Source: Leptotrichia sp. oral taxon 847 (lineage in GTDB: Bacteria; Fusobacteriota; Fusobacteriia; Fusobacteriales; Leptotrichiaceae). From it: a stretch of 64,000 nucleotides of DNA. The stretch lies in assembly GCF_001553645.1 (NCBI RefSeq), contig NZ_CP014231.1, forward strand, positions 1,488,001 to 1,552,000, written 5' to 3'. Below the pieces are notes generated by a model that saw only the letters and a list, made by a program, of their open reading frames with translations, did not search any database and was not told where the DNA came from. The position numbers and the translations under genes are program-made. This document shows, piece after piece, positions 42,296-51,181 of the stretch (the first letter of the stretch is position 1; the number at the start of each line of letters is the position of its first letter).

Positions 42296-44086
42296 TTAAT
42301 ATAGCTCCAATTTGTATGGCAAATAATAAAGTGGTTTATTTTTGTTCGCAAGAGCTACATCATAAGCGTCAAACACTTTTTTAGTTTCAGGAATTTTTTC
42401 TTTTAGCTCAGTTGATAACTTGAATTTTTCAGAAACTCTTGAAGTTAGTGCTTGTAATTTTGTCATCAGATCTTCTTCCAAATAAATATTTTCAACTGCA
42501 TAATTTCTTTTGTCAATTCCTAAATCTTTTGCCATAATCTTTATAACTTCATCAAGACTTGCAATTCCATCAACCAAATTTATATTTTTAGCTTCATCTC
42601 CCAGCCAAATTTTTCCCTGTGCATAATTTTCCAATACATTTTCATCAATTTTTCTGTTATTTGTAACTCGAGATTTAAACTCAGCATAAGTTTGTTGCAT
42701 TGACTGAACAAGTTTTTGTTTTGATTCCTCAGACAACGGAGAAAAACTGTTATTAATATCAGAATATTTTCCTTTACTTATGCTGTTTGCTGAAATTCCA
42801 AGTTTACTTTGAGTGTTATATAATTTTGGAACCATTGAAACAACACCGATAGAACCTGTAATTGTTGCATTGTCGGCAAATACTTTTTTACCTGACATTG
42901 AGATATAATAACCACCTGACGCTGCCATATCAGACATTGAAACATAGACTGGAACATTTATTTTAGAAAGTTCCTGATAGATAACTTCTGAAGCCAAAGC
43001 CGAACCTCCGCCAGAATTTACACGAAGCACAATTCCCATCAAATTTTTAGTTTTCATCGCTTTTTCAAGTTTCTGAGTGATATTGTCAGGAGTGATCACA
43101 CCTTGTGTAACGCCACTTGCATCGTACAAAATTGAACCTTCTGCATAAATCACAGCAATTGTCCCATTTGAGCCATTTCCAACTTTTGTATCTTTAACTT
43201 TTTTTTCATAGTAATCGTAAATATCTGAAACATTGTCCTCTTTAATATTTAACCTTTTCGTAAAGTCAGAAAAATGTTCCAATTTATCGACTAATTTTTT
43301 ATCTCTTGCATCAAAAATTGATAGATTAGTATCAACACCGCTTACAATATCGTCATTTAAAGCATTTTTATCAATATTTCTATTTTTTGAAATATCAGTT
43401 ACAAATTTTTGGTATCTATTTTCAAAAATTCTTGTAAGTTCCGATTTTAGTTCAGGCGACATCTGATTAGAAACGTAGTTTTCTCCATAAGATTTATAAT
43501 TTCCGATTCTTACAACTTCCATATTTATTCCAAGTTTATCGAAAAGTCCTTTCATATAGATGTCAGAATAATTGTATCCTGTTAAATTAACATTAGCTGA
43601 AGCAGACGGAACTGCAATAATTTCATCAGCAATGGACGCCAGTTTATAATTTGCATTTGTGATATATGCTCCAAAAGCATATATTTTTTTATTATTTTGT
43701 TTAATTTCCAAAAACTTTTTCATAAGTTCTTCAACTTTAGAAGAAGACAAATTGATGTCGTCCAGCGATAAAATAACCCCTTTTACGGAATTGTCATTTT
43801 TTATCTCGTCCAAACTTTGTAAAATATCCATATATGATATGTCTTTTTTGTCAGAAAGGAAATCTGATCCGATAACTTTATCTTCAACAACATTTGAAAC
43901 ATTAAACAGTACATAATCATTATTTTTCTTGATCTTTTCACCTTTTAATTTTGAATTTACAACCGTTATCGCTGAAAATCCTATAATAAAAATTAAAAAT
44001 ATCAATAATGCCAATTTCAAAAAAAACGAATAAGTTTCTTTTAAAGTGAACCAAAAAAATTTTTTTATAAAATCAAAAAATTTCAT
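42296..44086 (-). CDS. sppA: Signal peptide peptidase SppA, 67K type
   Basis: A 596-residue membrane protease with one N-terminal membrane helix (~24-45) and two tandem S49 domains. Lysine of the Lys/Ser dyad is probably in RIGNYKSYGENYVS; serine is in SDMAASGGYYISMSGK. It degrades cleaved signal peptides left in the membrane. GGAGGT before ATG. The full-length 67K form is found in Gram-negatives. Confidence 0.9.
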   Translation of the reverse strand: MKFFDFIKKFFWFTLKETYSFFLKLALLIFLIFIIGFSAITVVNSKLKGEKIKKNNDYVLFNVSNVVEDKVIGSDFLSDKKDISYMDILQSLDEIKNDNSVKGVILSLDDINLSSSKVEELMKKFLEIKQNNKKIYAFGAYITNANYKLASIADEIIAVPSASANVNLTGYNYSDIYMKGLFDKLGINMEVVRIGNYKSYGENYVSNQMSPELKSELTRIFENRYQKFVTDISKNRNIDKNALNDDIVSGVDTNLSIFDARDKKLVDKLEHFSDFTKRLNIKEDNVSDIYDYYEKKVKDTKVGNGSNGTIAVIYAEGSILYDASGVTQGVITPDNITQKLEKAMKTKNLMGIVLRVNSGGGSALASEVIYQELSKINVPVYVSMSDMAASGGYYISMSGKKVFADNATITGSIGVVSMVPKLYNTQSKLGISANSISKGKYSDINNSFSPLSEESKQKLVQSMQQTYAEFKSRVTNNRKIDENVLENYAQGKIWLGDEAKNINLVDGIASLDEVIKIMAKDLGIDKRNYAVENIYLEEDLMTKLQALTSRVSEKFKLSTELKEKIPETKKVFDAYDVALANKNKPLYYLPYKLELY

Positions 44087-44150
44087 TTTTTACCTCCAAA
44101 TTTAAGTTATTAAAAATTATAACATTTTAAAGATAAAATATCAAATTAAG

Positions 44151-44639
44151 AAAAACTTTTGACAGAGTAAAATAGTTAGGGGTAAATAAAAAATCTTATT
44201 TTAAGTTTTTCATTCAATCCAGAGAGTTACTAAAATAATTTTTTCTTTTTTAAGCAGAAGTGCTCATCGCCGCACCCCTGCACCCCGGCAAGGCTCAAGT
44301 CATTTTTATGCACTGCCAAAAAACTCGCTTACGCTCAGACAGTTTTGTCAGCACATAAAAATGCTCCGACGGTTTAAATTTTACTATTATACAAAAGGTG
44401 TCGTGATTTTTTTGGAGTAAAGACGACTGTTTGAGCACGTTTAGTGCGAGTTTCGGCTTTGCTTCAAAAAAATTCTTAGACGAGCGTGGGGATTATAAGG
44501 GGAAATGGCGGTCCTTTCCCCTTATGTAAAAAATAAAAAAATAATATTAAACAAAATAACATCTTGTAATCAAAAATAAGCTAAAAAATTTGAAATTAAA
44601 AAATCTGCCCCTAAAATTTTTAAACCATCAAAAACTTTT
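44151..44639 (-). repeat. MITE-like element, copy 4 (element 44161-44629) with 10-bp target duplications
   Basis: 469 bp in reverse orientation, flanked by AAAAACTTTT at 44151-44160 and 44630-44639. The second duplication overlaps the pgeF stop codon (44638-44640) by two bases. Of the four copies this one differs most: the two inner hairpin loops carry exchanged forms (short GAGCGTAAGCGAG where others have the long form, and a long form where they have the short one). Confidence 0.85.
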
Positions 44640-45417
44640 AAATAAAACTAATCATAGCGGTAGCTCTTCCGCTTAGTTTGCCTTCTCTTCTGTAGGAATG
44701 AAATTTTGGATCAAAAGTATCTTCATTTGACACGACTAGATTTTCTTTTAAAATCCCCAGTTTTAGTGCCATAATTTCATTAAATTTCGTGTTGTCAAAA
44801 TGATATTTTCCAGTTTTTTCGTTCCAGTTAAAAGATTTTTTTATAAGTTCATTTTTTTCTCCAAATTTGTCTGAAAATTTTTCATAAAATTCTATACCAA
44901 CTTCATAATGTTTTTGTTGTATTCCAATTCCAAGTCCCATTAAGACATCTTTTGGATCAATTTTGTAAGTTTTTCTCATTTTGTCAAGTCCACTTTTCAT
45001 CATCTCTTTAAATGTTCCAGGCCAGCCTGAGTGCCACACTCCAATCACCTTATTTTTTTTGTCATACACAAAAATTGGAAGACAATCCGCATAAAAAGTG
45101 AAAATGACAATATCTTTTCTTTTTGTGAGAAATCCATCAATGTCGCACTCCTTTTCATAATAATATTTTGTTGTATTTTCATCAATCACAAAAACATTTG
45201 CAGAATGCGTTTGAAACGCCATAACAGACTTCTTATTTTCAAATCCAAACTGCTCTAATAATTTTTTTCTATTTTCTTTTTGAATTCCTTCAATTTGATT
45301 TTCAATGGGACAGTAATCTGACATATTTCCAGCATTCTTTTTTGTATAAATTGCCTTTACTCCCAATTTTTCAAATTCCTCTATGTAGTAATGATTTTCT
45401 TTTTCTATAAACATCAT
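44638..45417 (-). CDS. pgeF: Polyphenol oxidase / purine nucleoside phosphorylase-like protein (YfiH, LACC1 family)
   Basis: A 259-residue cytosolic zinc protein. The usual ligands are visible in FQTHSANV (His), FYADCLPIFV (Cys) and GVWHSGWPGT (His). In most members the last motif is H-x-GWRG; here Arg is replaced by Pro. The family was first called polyphenol oxidase, and later work gives it purine nucleoside phosphorylase or related activity. ATG-ATG start; the weak upstream signal makes the first Met only slightly favoured. The stop overlaps the target duplication of the repeat. Confidence 0.82.
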   Translation of the reverse strand: MMFIEKENHYYIEEFEKLGVKAIYTKKNAGNMSDYCPIENQIEGIQKENRKKLLEQFGFENKKSVMAFQTHSANVFVIDENTTKYYYEKECDIDGFLTKRKDIVIFTFYADCLPIFVYDKKNKVIGVWHSGWPGTFKEMMKSGLDKMRKTYKIDPKDVLMGLGIGIQQKHYEVGIEFYEKFSDKFGEKNELIKKSFNWNEKTGKYHFDNTKFNEIMALKLGILKENLVVSNEDTFDPKFHSYRREGKLSGRATAMISFI

Positions 45418-45536
45418 TGTCCCCTTATAAATCTACTTTTATTTAAATTTTTTAATCATCAAAATATTTTTCTGAAAATTTTATTATTTTAATTTATTTT
45501 ATCGAAAAATTTATATTTATTCTTTATCGAAAAATT

Positions 45537-46241
45537 TTATTTTTTGAAGGCTTGTGATAAATTTGAAAATATAATTTCTATATTTTTAATTTGTTCATTT
45601 AAATCTTTAATTTGCCATTTTCCGTTAATTTTTTCCATATTTACAGTTGAGCTTATTTGTGTGTAATTTTCTTCTTTTTTCATTTCGTCATCCATAACAT
45701 CAGCAATTCCATTCATGATTTTAGAAAAAGCTTCATTTTTGTTCATTTCTTGCATTTTAGAAATCATTTCGTTTACATCTTTGTAATTTAATTTTTTTGC
45801 CACAAGTCCAAAAAGCATAGGTTCATTTTGAAGCTTTTGAATTTTAGAGTTGTCCAAAACTTTTACTTTTTGAGAAATTTGTGCTTCTTTGTCGCTAAAA
45901 AACTTTATTTCTTCCACTTTTGATTTTTGATATTCAATTCCTTTTTCTATCATTCTAACTGCCATTTGTTTTGCAACTTGAATGTTTATCGCATCTTCAC
46001 CAGTTTGATAAGATGATTTTATCTGTTCGTCAATTACTTTTGTTGCAAGTTCTTTCACTTTATCCTTAAATTTGTTTTGATCTTCTTCAAATGCTTCTTT
46101 TACTTGTAGAGAGTTTTTTTTCATCTTTCTTTCTGAAATTTTATAATTTTCACTTTTTGTTACGTTATAATCTAATTTTACGTCTGGAGCACACATTTGT
46201 AATGACAGCGCCATAAGTAGGATCATAAATAATTTTTTCAT
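45537..46241 (-). CDS. Probable exported or lipid-anchored protein of unknown function
   Basis: A 234-residue protein. The N-terminus MKKLFMILLMALSLQMCAP is a signal peptide with a Cys after a weak lipobox (LQMC has Met at -1), so lipidation is uncertain. The mature part is charged and helical. No family is recognised. It lies about 30 bp after ispA, same strand, and probably in its operon. Confidence 0.6.
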   Translation of the reverse strand: MKKLFMILLMALSLQMCAPDVKLDYNVTKSENYKISERKMKKNSLQVKEAFEEDQNKFKDKVKELATKVIDEQIKSSYQTGEDAINIQVAKQMAVRMIEKGIEYQKSKVEEIKFFSDKEAQISQKVKVLDNSKIQKLQNEPMLFGLVAKKLNYKDVNEMISKMQEMNKNEAFSKIMNGIADVMDDEMKKEENYTQISSTVNMEKINGKWQIKDLNEQIKNIEIIFSNLSQAFKK

Positions 46242-46273
46242 AATTTTTCACTTCCTTTTTAAATCAAAATTTT

Positions 46274-47191
46274 TTATTTTTCTCTGTTTCCAAAATACTG
46301 TGTAAGTTCTAAAAGTAGTTTGTTTCCACCAAAATTATCTTCGATAATTTTACTTGCTTTATTTAGACATTCGTTTAACATTTCCTTACTTTTGTTTAAG
46401 CCAAAAAGGCTTGGATAGGTTATTTTACCGTTTTCTATATCATTTGATTTTTTTCCAGTATTTATAAAATCTCCTTCAATGTCCAAAATATCATCTTTTA
46501 TTTGAAAAGCAAGTCCAATTAATTTTGAATATTCCACTAATTTTTCTTTTTTTGGTTCTTCTACTTCAAGTGCAATTAATGGCAACTCAATTGCGGCAGT
46601 AAGTAGTTTACCTGTTTTGTGCGCGTGAATATATTCCAGCATTTTTTTATTTTTTTCAATATGTTCACTTAAGTTGACATTATTTTCTGTTTTGTCTTTT
46701 AATCTTCTTTCCATTTCCACATCTTCAAATTGTCCACCAACCATTCCATAAAACCCTGAGTATTCCGATAATTTTGAAATTATTTTCACTTTATTTTTGT
46801 CGTTAATTTTCTTGGAATGAGTAGCGATGTTAAACGCCTCCGTCAAAAGTACATCGCCAACTAGAATAGCCACTGGCTCATTGTATTTTATGTGAGTTGT
46901 CAATTTTCCACGGCGATACATGTCGTTGTCCATAGCAGGTAGGTCGTCATGCACAAGTGAATAGCAGTGAATAAATTCAAGTGCAGTTGCGATGTCTTCC
47001 ACGCTTTCATAACTTTTATGAAATAAATCGCACATCATATACATAAGAATGGGACGAAGCCTTTTTCCACCGTTCATCACAGCATAATTCATCGCTTCAG
47101 ACAATTTATTTGGAAATTTATAATTTTGCAATTTTTTTTGCAAATTTTTTTCCACAATTTCTTTTTTTTCTTTTAAATAATCTTTTAACAT
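46274..47191 (-). CDS. ispA: Polyprenyl synthetase (farnesyl or geranylgeranyl diphosphate synthase)
   Basis: A 305-residue trans-prenyltransferase. GGKRLRPIL, HCYSLVHDDLPAMDND (first Asp-rich motif with DDxxxxD) and FQIKDDILDIEGD (second) are visible. These enzymes extend DMAPP with IPP to C15 or C20. The gene next to it is xseB, as in many bacteria, though xseA is missing. The Shine-Dalgarno (GGTG) is weak. Confidence 0.9.
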   Translation of the reverse strand: MLKDYLKEKKEIVEKNLQKKLQNYKFPNKLSEAMNYAVMNGGKRLRPILMYMMCDLFHKSYESVEDIATALEFIHCYSLVHDDLPAMDNDMYRRGKLTTHIKYNEPVAILVGDVLLTEAFNIATHSKKINDKNKVKIISKLSEYSGFYGMVGGQFEDVEMERRLKDKTENNVNLSEHIEKNKKMLEYIHAHKTGKLLTAAIELPLIALEVEEPKKEKLVEYSKLIGLAFQIKDDILDIEGDFINTGKKSNDIENGKITYPSLFGLNKSKEMLNECLNKASKIIEDNFGGNKLLLELTQYFGNREK

Positions 47192-47269
47192 AGTTTTTTA
47201 CACCATTTCATTTATTTTTTTTACGATTTTTCCCTAACTAAAATAATTTTTAAAAAGTGATTTGAAAAA

Positions 47270-47491
47270 CTAATCTAAATCTTCGGTTTCCACTTTTCCA
47301 TTTTTTTCCAAAACTTTTAATACTTTTCCTTCGCCTATTTCCAGTAACTTTTCTGAATCTTTTATAAGTTTTATCGCTTTTTCATATTCCGCAATTGAGT
47401 CGTCCAGCGATAAGTCTTCACTTTCCAATTTTTCTAAAATTTTGTCAATTTGCTCGATATTCTCTTCATAAGTTTGTTTTTTTGCTGCCAT
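47270..47491 (-). CDS. xseB: Exodeoxyribonuclease VII small subunit
   Basis: A 73-residue protein with the XseB motif (YEENIEQIDKILEKLESEDLSLDDSIAEYEKAIKLIKDSEKLL). It joins the large subunit XseA to degrade single-stranded DNA. XseA is not in the window; the gene is followed by ispA and preceded by rsmD. Confidence 0.9.
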   Translation of the reverse strand: MAAKKQTYEENIEQIDKILEKLESEDLSLDDSIAEYEKAIKLIKDSEKLLEIGEGKVLKVLEKNGKVETEDLD

Positions 47492-47620
47492 TTTAATACT
47501 TCCTTTCTTTTTTATTTTTGTGTTTTTAGTAGATGAATGTTTTCCTAAATAATATAATAATTTTATCTTTTTTCTTCAAAATATATTTTAATATATTTAA
47601 TTATTATTATTTTTTATTAA

Positions 47621-48172
47621 TTATTCATAACTGTAAAAACTGACGATTTTTTTATTGTAATCTCTTTCGTCATATTTTACAAATTTTTCTATTTTTTCTG
47701 GCATCTTTTCATAAACTCCGTGTTCTGAAATTATAATTCCGTTCTCATCAAGTATTTTGTACTCAAAGATTTTTTCAATCGTTTTTGTCGAAATATTTTC
47801 TTTGTATGGGGGATCTAAAAAGATTATGTCAAATTTTTCATTTTTTCTGCCAAGTATCTCTATTGCTCTGAAAACATCGTTTTTATAGGCTCTACAACTT
47901 TCTGCCAAATCTAAATTATTTATGTTTTCGATAATTACTCTTAGTGCATCTTTGTCTTTTTCTATCATTACTGCTCTTTTAGCTCCACGGCTGAGCGCTT
48001 CTATCGCAATATTTCCAGTCCCAGAATATAGATCTAAGAATTTTGCGCCGTCAATTTGTTTTCCAAGTATGCTAAATATCGCTTCTTTTATTCGTTCCAA
48101 CGTCGGTCTTGTGTCTCTTCCTTCCCTTGAATAGATTTTTCTATTTTTTAACTTTCCTGCAACAATTCTCAT
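47621..48172 (-). CDS. rsmD: 16S rRNA (guanine-966 N2)-methyltransferase
   Basis: A 183-residue Rossmann-fold SAM methyltransferase. RIVAGKLKNRKI at the start, FLDLYSGTGNIAIEALSRGA (SAM site) and the catalytic IIFLDPPYKEN are RsmD signatures. It methylates G966 of 16S rRNA on the 30S subunit. GAAAGG before the ATG; upstream is an unknown exported gene 15 bp away. Confidence 0.92.
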   Translation of the reverse strand: MRIVAGKLKNRKIYSREGRDTRPTLERIKEAIFSILGKQIDGAKFLDLYSGTGNIAIEALSRGAKRAVMIEKDKDALRVIIENINNLDLAESCRAYKNDVFRAIEILGRKNEKFDIIFLDPPYKENISTKTIEKIFEYKILDENGIIISEHGVYEKMPEKIEKFVKYDERDYNKKIVSFYSYE

Positions 48173-48187
48173 CTTTTTCCTTTCATT

Positions 48188-48925
48188 TTAATAAAAATTT
48201 ATTACCATTTTGTCATCTAAATTAACATTTCCTGCGAGAAGTTCAAAATGTTCGTTGTTTTTATTTTTAGTTATGTTTTTAAATTCGTATCCTTTGTAAT
48301 CTATATTTTTTATTTTTTTAGCTGACTTATTGTAAATATTTACATAAAAAATTTCCGCTTTATTTTTATTTAAAAAATTATTTACTAACTCAAAACTGTA
48401 TGTAAAATCTTTTGTTTGTAAAAAATTTGTATTTTGTAAATCGTAGGAAAGAAAAATTTTTCCTTCTTTACTTGGTTCTATAACTTTTGAAATTGCAAAC
48501 CATTCTCTTTGAATATTTTCGTTTTTTTGATTTTTGTAAATATTTTCATCAAATTTTATGACAGCTCTCAAATTTTGAGATTTTTTGTAATCGGAGAAAA
48601 ATTTTATATTTTTTATATATCGTCCTCTGTTATTTGTATTTTTATTACTAAAATCTTCTTTTTCTACTTTTTCGATATTTGAATCCAGCCAAAAAAGAAA
48701 TGTTGATTTCACATTGTAATTTCCAACATTTTCAAAAGTGTAAAAACTTTCAACTTTTATAGTATTATCTTTTTCAATCGTGATATTAAGATCTTCTCTT
48801 TTAATTATAAGTGGCTCTTGTCGTACAATTTTTACATTCCCAACTGCTAAAAATTTACTTTTTTCTGAAAATGCTATTATATTTATTAATAAAAACGTTA
48901 TTAAAATAAGTATTTTTTTTAACAT
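48188..48925 (-). CDS. Exported protein of unknown function
   Basis: A 245-residue protein with a signal peptide (MLKKILILITFLLINIIAFS) and a predicted beta-rich mature part (VESFYTFENVGNYNVKSTFLFWLD...). No family is recognised. A GTG at 48931 is in frame, but GGAAAGG stands before the ATG at 48925. Same strand as rsmD and just upstream of it. Confidence 0.6.
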   Translation of the reverse strand: MLKKILILITFLLINIIAFSEKSKFLAVGNVKIVRQEPLIIKREDLNITIEKDNTIKVESFYTFENVGNYNVKSTFLFWLDSNIEKVEKEDFSNKNTNNRGRYIKNIKFFSDYKKSQNLRAVIKFDENIYKNQKNENIQREWFAISKVIEPSKEGKIFLSYDLQNTNFLQTKDFTYSFELVNNFLNKNKAEIFYVNIYNKSAKKIKNIDYKGYEFKNITKNKNNEHFELLAGNVNLDDKMVINFY

Positions 48926-49033
48926 ATTCACCTTTCCAAATTTATTTTTTATAATTTTAATTTATTTAATTATATAAAAATTATCACAGTCTACAGTAAA
49001 TGTCAAGAACATAATTAAATTTTTCTAAATAAC

Positions 49034-49762
49034 TTATTTATAAAGCTTTTCAATGTATTCGTCCTTTTTCCCATTTTTATCATAGACAAAAATGGGCATT
49101 TCAATGCAAAGTCCTTTATTTGCGCCTTTAATGGCTTCAATCATGCAAATTTTAGCGTGTCCATTCCATTTTGTATAACAGGTTTTCATCTTTTTAGGTT
49201 CTAAACTATATTTTTTTAGAAGTTCCATAATTTCAATTAGCCGTTCACATCGAAAAACGATAAAAAAACTTCCCATATTTTTTAGTAAATCTGCTGAAAT
49301 TTTTATGATTTCTTCAAGTGTCAAATTTACATTGTGGCGAGCATAGGCTAATTGCTCCAAATTATTAATTTGAGAGATTTCGCCTTTAAATTCAAAATAC
49401 GGCGGATTTGTAACTATTACGTCAAATTCAGCGTAAGAAAAAATTTTCTTGTAATTTTTTATGTCTTCATTTACAATTGAAATTTGACCGTTAAAACCGT
49501 TATTTTTCACATTTTCCTTAGCAATTTCAACCATTATTTCCTGTAATTCAATTCCTGTAATTTTTGCTTTTGAGCGTTTTGCCAAAAGAATTGAGATAAT
49601 GCCGCAGCCAGTTCCGATGTCAAGTATTTTTTTGGTTTTCCTATTAATTTTTACAAAGTCAGAAATTAAGACGGAATCTAAAGTGAAATTTTGAAAGTCG
49701 TTTCTTTGAATAATTTTTAAATCTTTAATTGATGTTATCGTTTTTTCTCCATTTTTTTTCAT
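49034..49762 (-). CDS. trmN6: tRNA1(Val) A37 N6-methyltransferase-like protein
   Basis: A 242-residue Rossmann methyltransferase. The SAM motif KKILDIGTGCGIISILLAKRS and the N6-adenine motif VTNPPYFEF are seen. It likely methylates A37 of a tRNA. GTG at 49777 is in frame, but the ATG at 49762 has GAAGG just before it (four bases). Downstream of the MarR-FeoA terminator, so it has its own transcript. Confidence 0.85.
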   Translation of the reverse strand: MKKNGEKTITSIKDLKIIQRNDFQNFTLDSVLISDFVKINRKTKKILDIGTGCGIISILLAKRSKAKITGIELQEIMVEIAKENVKNNGFNGQISIVNEDIKNYKKIFSYAEFDVIVTNPPYFEFKGEISQINNLEQLAYARHNVNLTLEEIIKISADLLKNMGSFFIVFRCERLIEIMELLKKYSLEPKKMKTCYTKWNGHAKICMIEAIKGANKGLCIEMPIFVYDKNGKKDEYIEKLYK

Positions 49763-49802
49763 AAAACCTTCTTTCACATAAATTCTTTTTTGTAAAGAAA
49801 AT

Positions 49803-49824
49803 AAAAACTCTTTAAAGAGTTTTT
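49803..49824 (-). terminator. Terminator of the PASTA-rsgA-rpe-MarR operon
   Basis: AAAAACTCTTT directly followed by its complement AAAGAGTTTTT, a perfect palindrome, ending in T on the minus strand, about 15 bp past the stop. Confidence 0.7.
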
Positions 49825-49838
49825 AAATTTAAAACAAA

Positions 49839-50501
49839 TTACAAGGAATTTTTTCTAACCATTATATTTTCTGCATCTTCTACATTTAAAATTTTTTCAT
49901 CTCCATCAACTAACATCGTAATCAAAAATTTGTCAATATTTATAATTTTTATGAGTGATTTTATCAAAACTCCTTTTTCGTTCAAATATTTTCTAATAGC
50001 AACACTGCCTTTAATTGAGGAAACTTGAACTGTATCCCCCTCCTTAAAAGTCAAAATTGACTCTGGCTGAATATCTTTTTTTACTTCTTCCAAATTATTA
50101 ACGATAGTTTCAAAAGTTTTAACAAATGCTTTTAATTCTTTTTCCGAAATATTTTCTGTAATTTTTTCTAAGATAGTTGAATGAAAATTACCGTGATAAT
50201 TTAGTGCCATTTCTCCTTTTTTGGAAAGTTTTACAAAAACTTTTCTTCTGTCTTCGTCAGAGCGGATACGCTCAATGAATTGTTTTTCATTTAATTTATT
50301 TATGGCAATTGATGCTGTTCCCATCGTAATTCCAAGTTTTTCAGATAGTTCATTCATTGTTATTTTATCTTGTCCAATGGCTTCTATCACGTGCAATTCA
50401 GTTGTAGTAAGACATTTGATAACTTGATTCAAATTAATTTCTTCAATTTTATAATACGTTTTATAAAATTGATCCAATAAATTTTCCATTTTATTATACA
50501 T
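49839..50501 (-). CDS. MarR-type regulator fused to a FeoA domain
   Basis: A 220-residue protein in two parts. Residues ~1-135 are a MarR winged helix (TTTELHVIEAIGQDKITMNELSEKLGITMGTASIAINKLNEKQFIER...DRRKVFVKLSKKG). Residues ~145-215 are a FeoA-like SH3 domain (LTFKEGDTVQVSSIKGSVAIRKYLNEKG...ILNVEDAENIMV). DtxR-type regulators often carry such a domain, but with MarR it is unusual. It may sense a metal or a related ligand. It lies 17 bp after rpe in the same operon. Confidence 0.8.
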   Translation of the reverse strand: MYNKMENLLDQFYKTYYKIEEINLNQVIKCLTTTELHVIEAIGQDKITMNELSEKLGITMGTASIAINKLNEKQFIERIRSDEDRRKVFVKLSKKGEMALNYHGNFHSTILEKITENISEKELKAFVKTFETIVNNLEEVKKDIQPESILTFKEGDTVQVSSIKGSVAIRKYLNEKGVLIKSLIKIINIDKFLITMLVDGDEKILNVEDAENIMVRKNSL

Positions 50502-50518
50502 TTATTTTTTCCCCTTTC

Positions 50519-51154
50519 TTATAATTTTAATGAGTTAATTTTATTTTGGTAATCTCCACTAAAGATGTAAGAGCCAGCAACTAATATGTTTGCACCAGCT
50601 TCTACTGCAAGTTTTCCAGTTTCATTATTTATTCCGCCGTCCACTTCAATGTCAATTTTTGGAGCTAATTTTCTCAATTCTTTTATTTTAGTAAGCATTT
50701 CTGGGATAAATTTTTGTCCGCCAAAACCAGGATTTACCGTCATAATTAGCACCATGTCGATGTTATTTAAATCATATTTTAAAACATCTAGTGGAGTCGA
50801 TGGGTTAAGAGCTACTCCTACCTTTTTTTCCATAGACTTTATTAGTTGAATGGTTCTATTTAAATGTTTTGTACTTTCTGCGTGAACAGTAATAATATCT
50901 GCACAGTCTTTGAATAAATGAATTAGATGACAAGGATCTTCAACCATCAAATGAACATCAAAAACAAGGCTTGTGTGAGGTCTTATCGCTTTTAAAACAG
51001 GTGTGCCAAAACTAATATTTGGTACAAAGTTTCCATCCATAACGTCGAGATGAAGAAAGTCAGCTCCAAAATTTTCAACTTCCTGAATTTCTTTTTTTAG
51101 ATTACTAAAATCCGCTGCTAATAGAGAAGGTGCAACAATTATCTTTTTTCCCAT
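50519..51154 (-). CDS. rpe: Ribulose-phosphate 3-epimerase
   Basis: A 211-residue TIM-barrel enzyme that interconverts ribulose 5-phosphate and xylulose 5-phosphate. PSLLAADFSNL, HLDVMDGNFVPNISFG, MTVNPGFGGQKFI and EVDGGIN are seen, with metal-binding residues in the second and fourth. Downstream of rsgA by 27 bp. Confidence 0.95.
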   Translation of the reverse strand: MGKKIIVAPSLLAADFSNLKKEIQEVENFGADFLHLDVMDGNFVPNISFGTPVLKAIRPHTSLVFDVHLMVEDPCHLIHLFKDCADIITVHAESTKHLNRTIQLIKSMEKKVGVALNPSTPLDVLKYDLNNIDMVLIMTVNPGFGGQKFIPEMLTKIKELRKLAPKIDIEVDGGINNETGKLAVEAGANILVAGSYIFSGDYQNKINSLKL

Positions 51155-51181
51155 TAAAATCTCCTCTTTCTTTTTTAAAAT

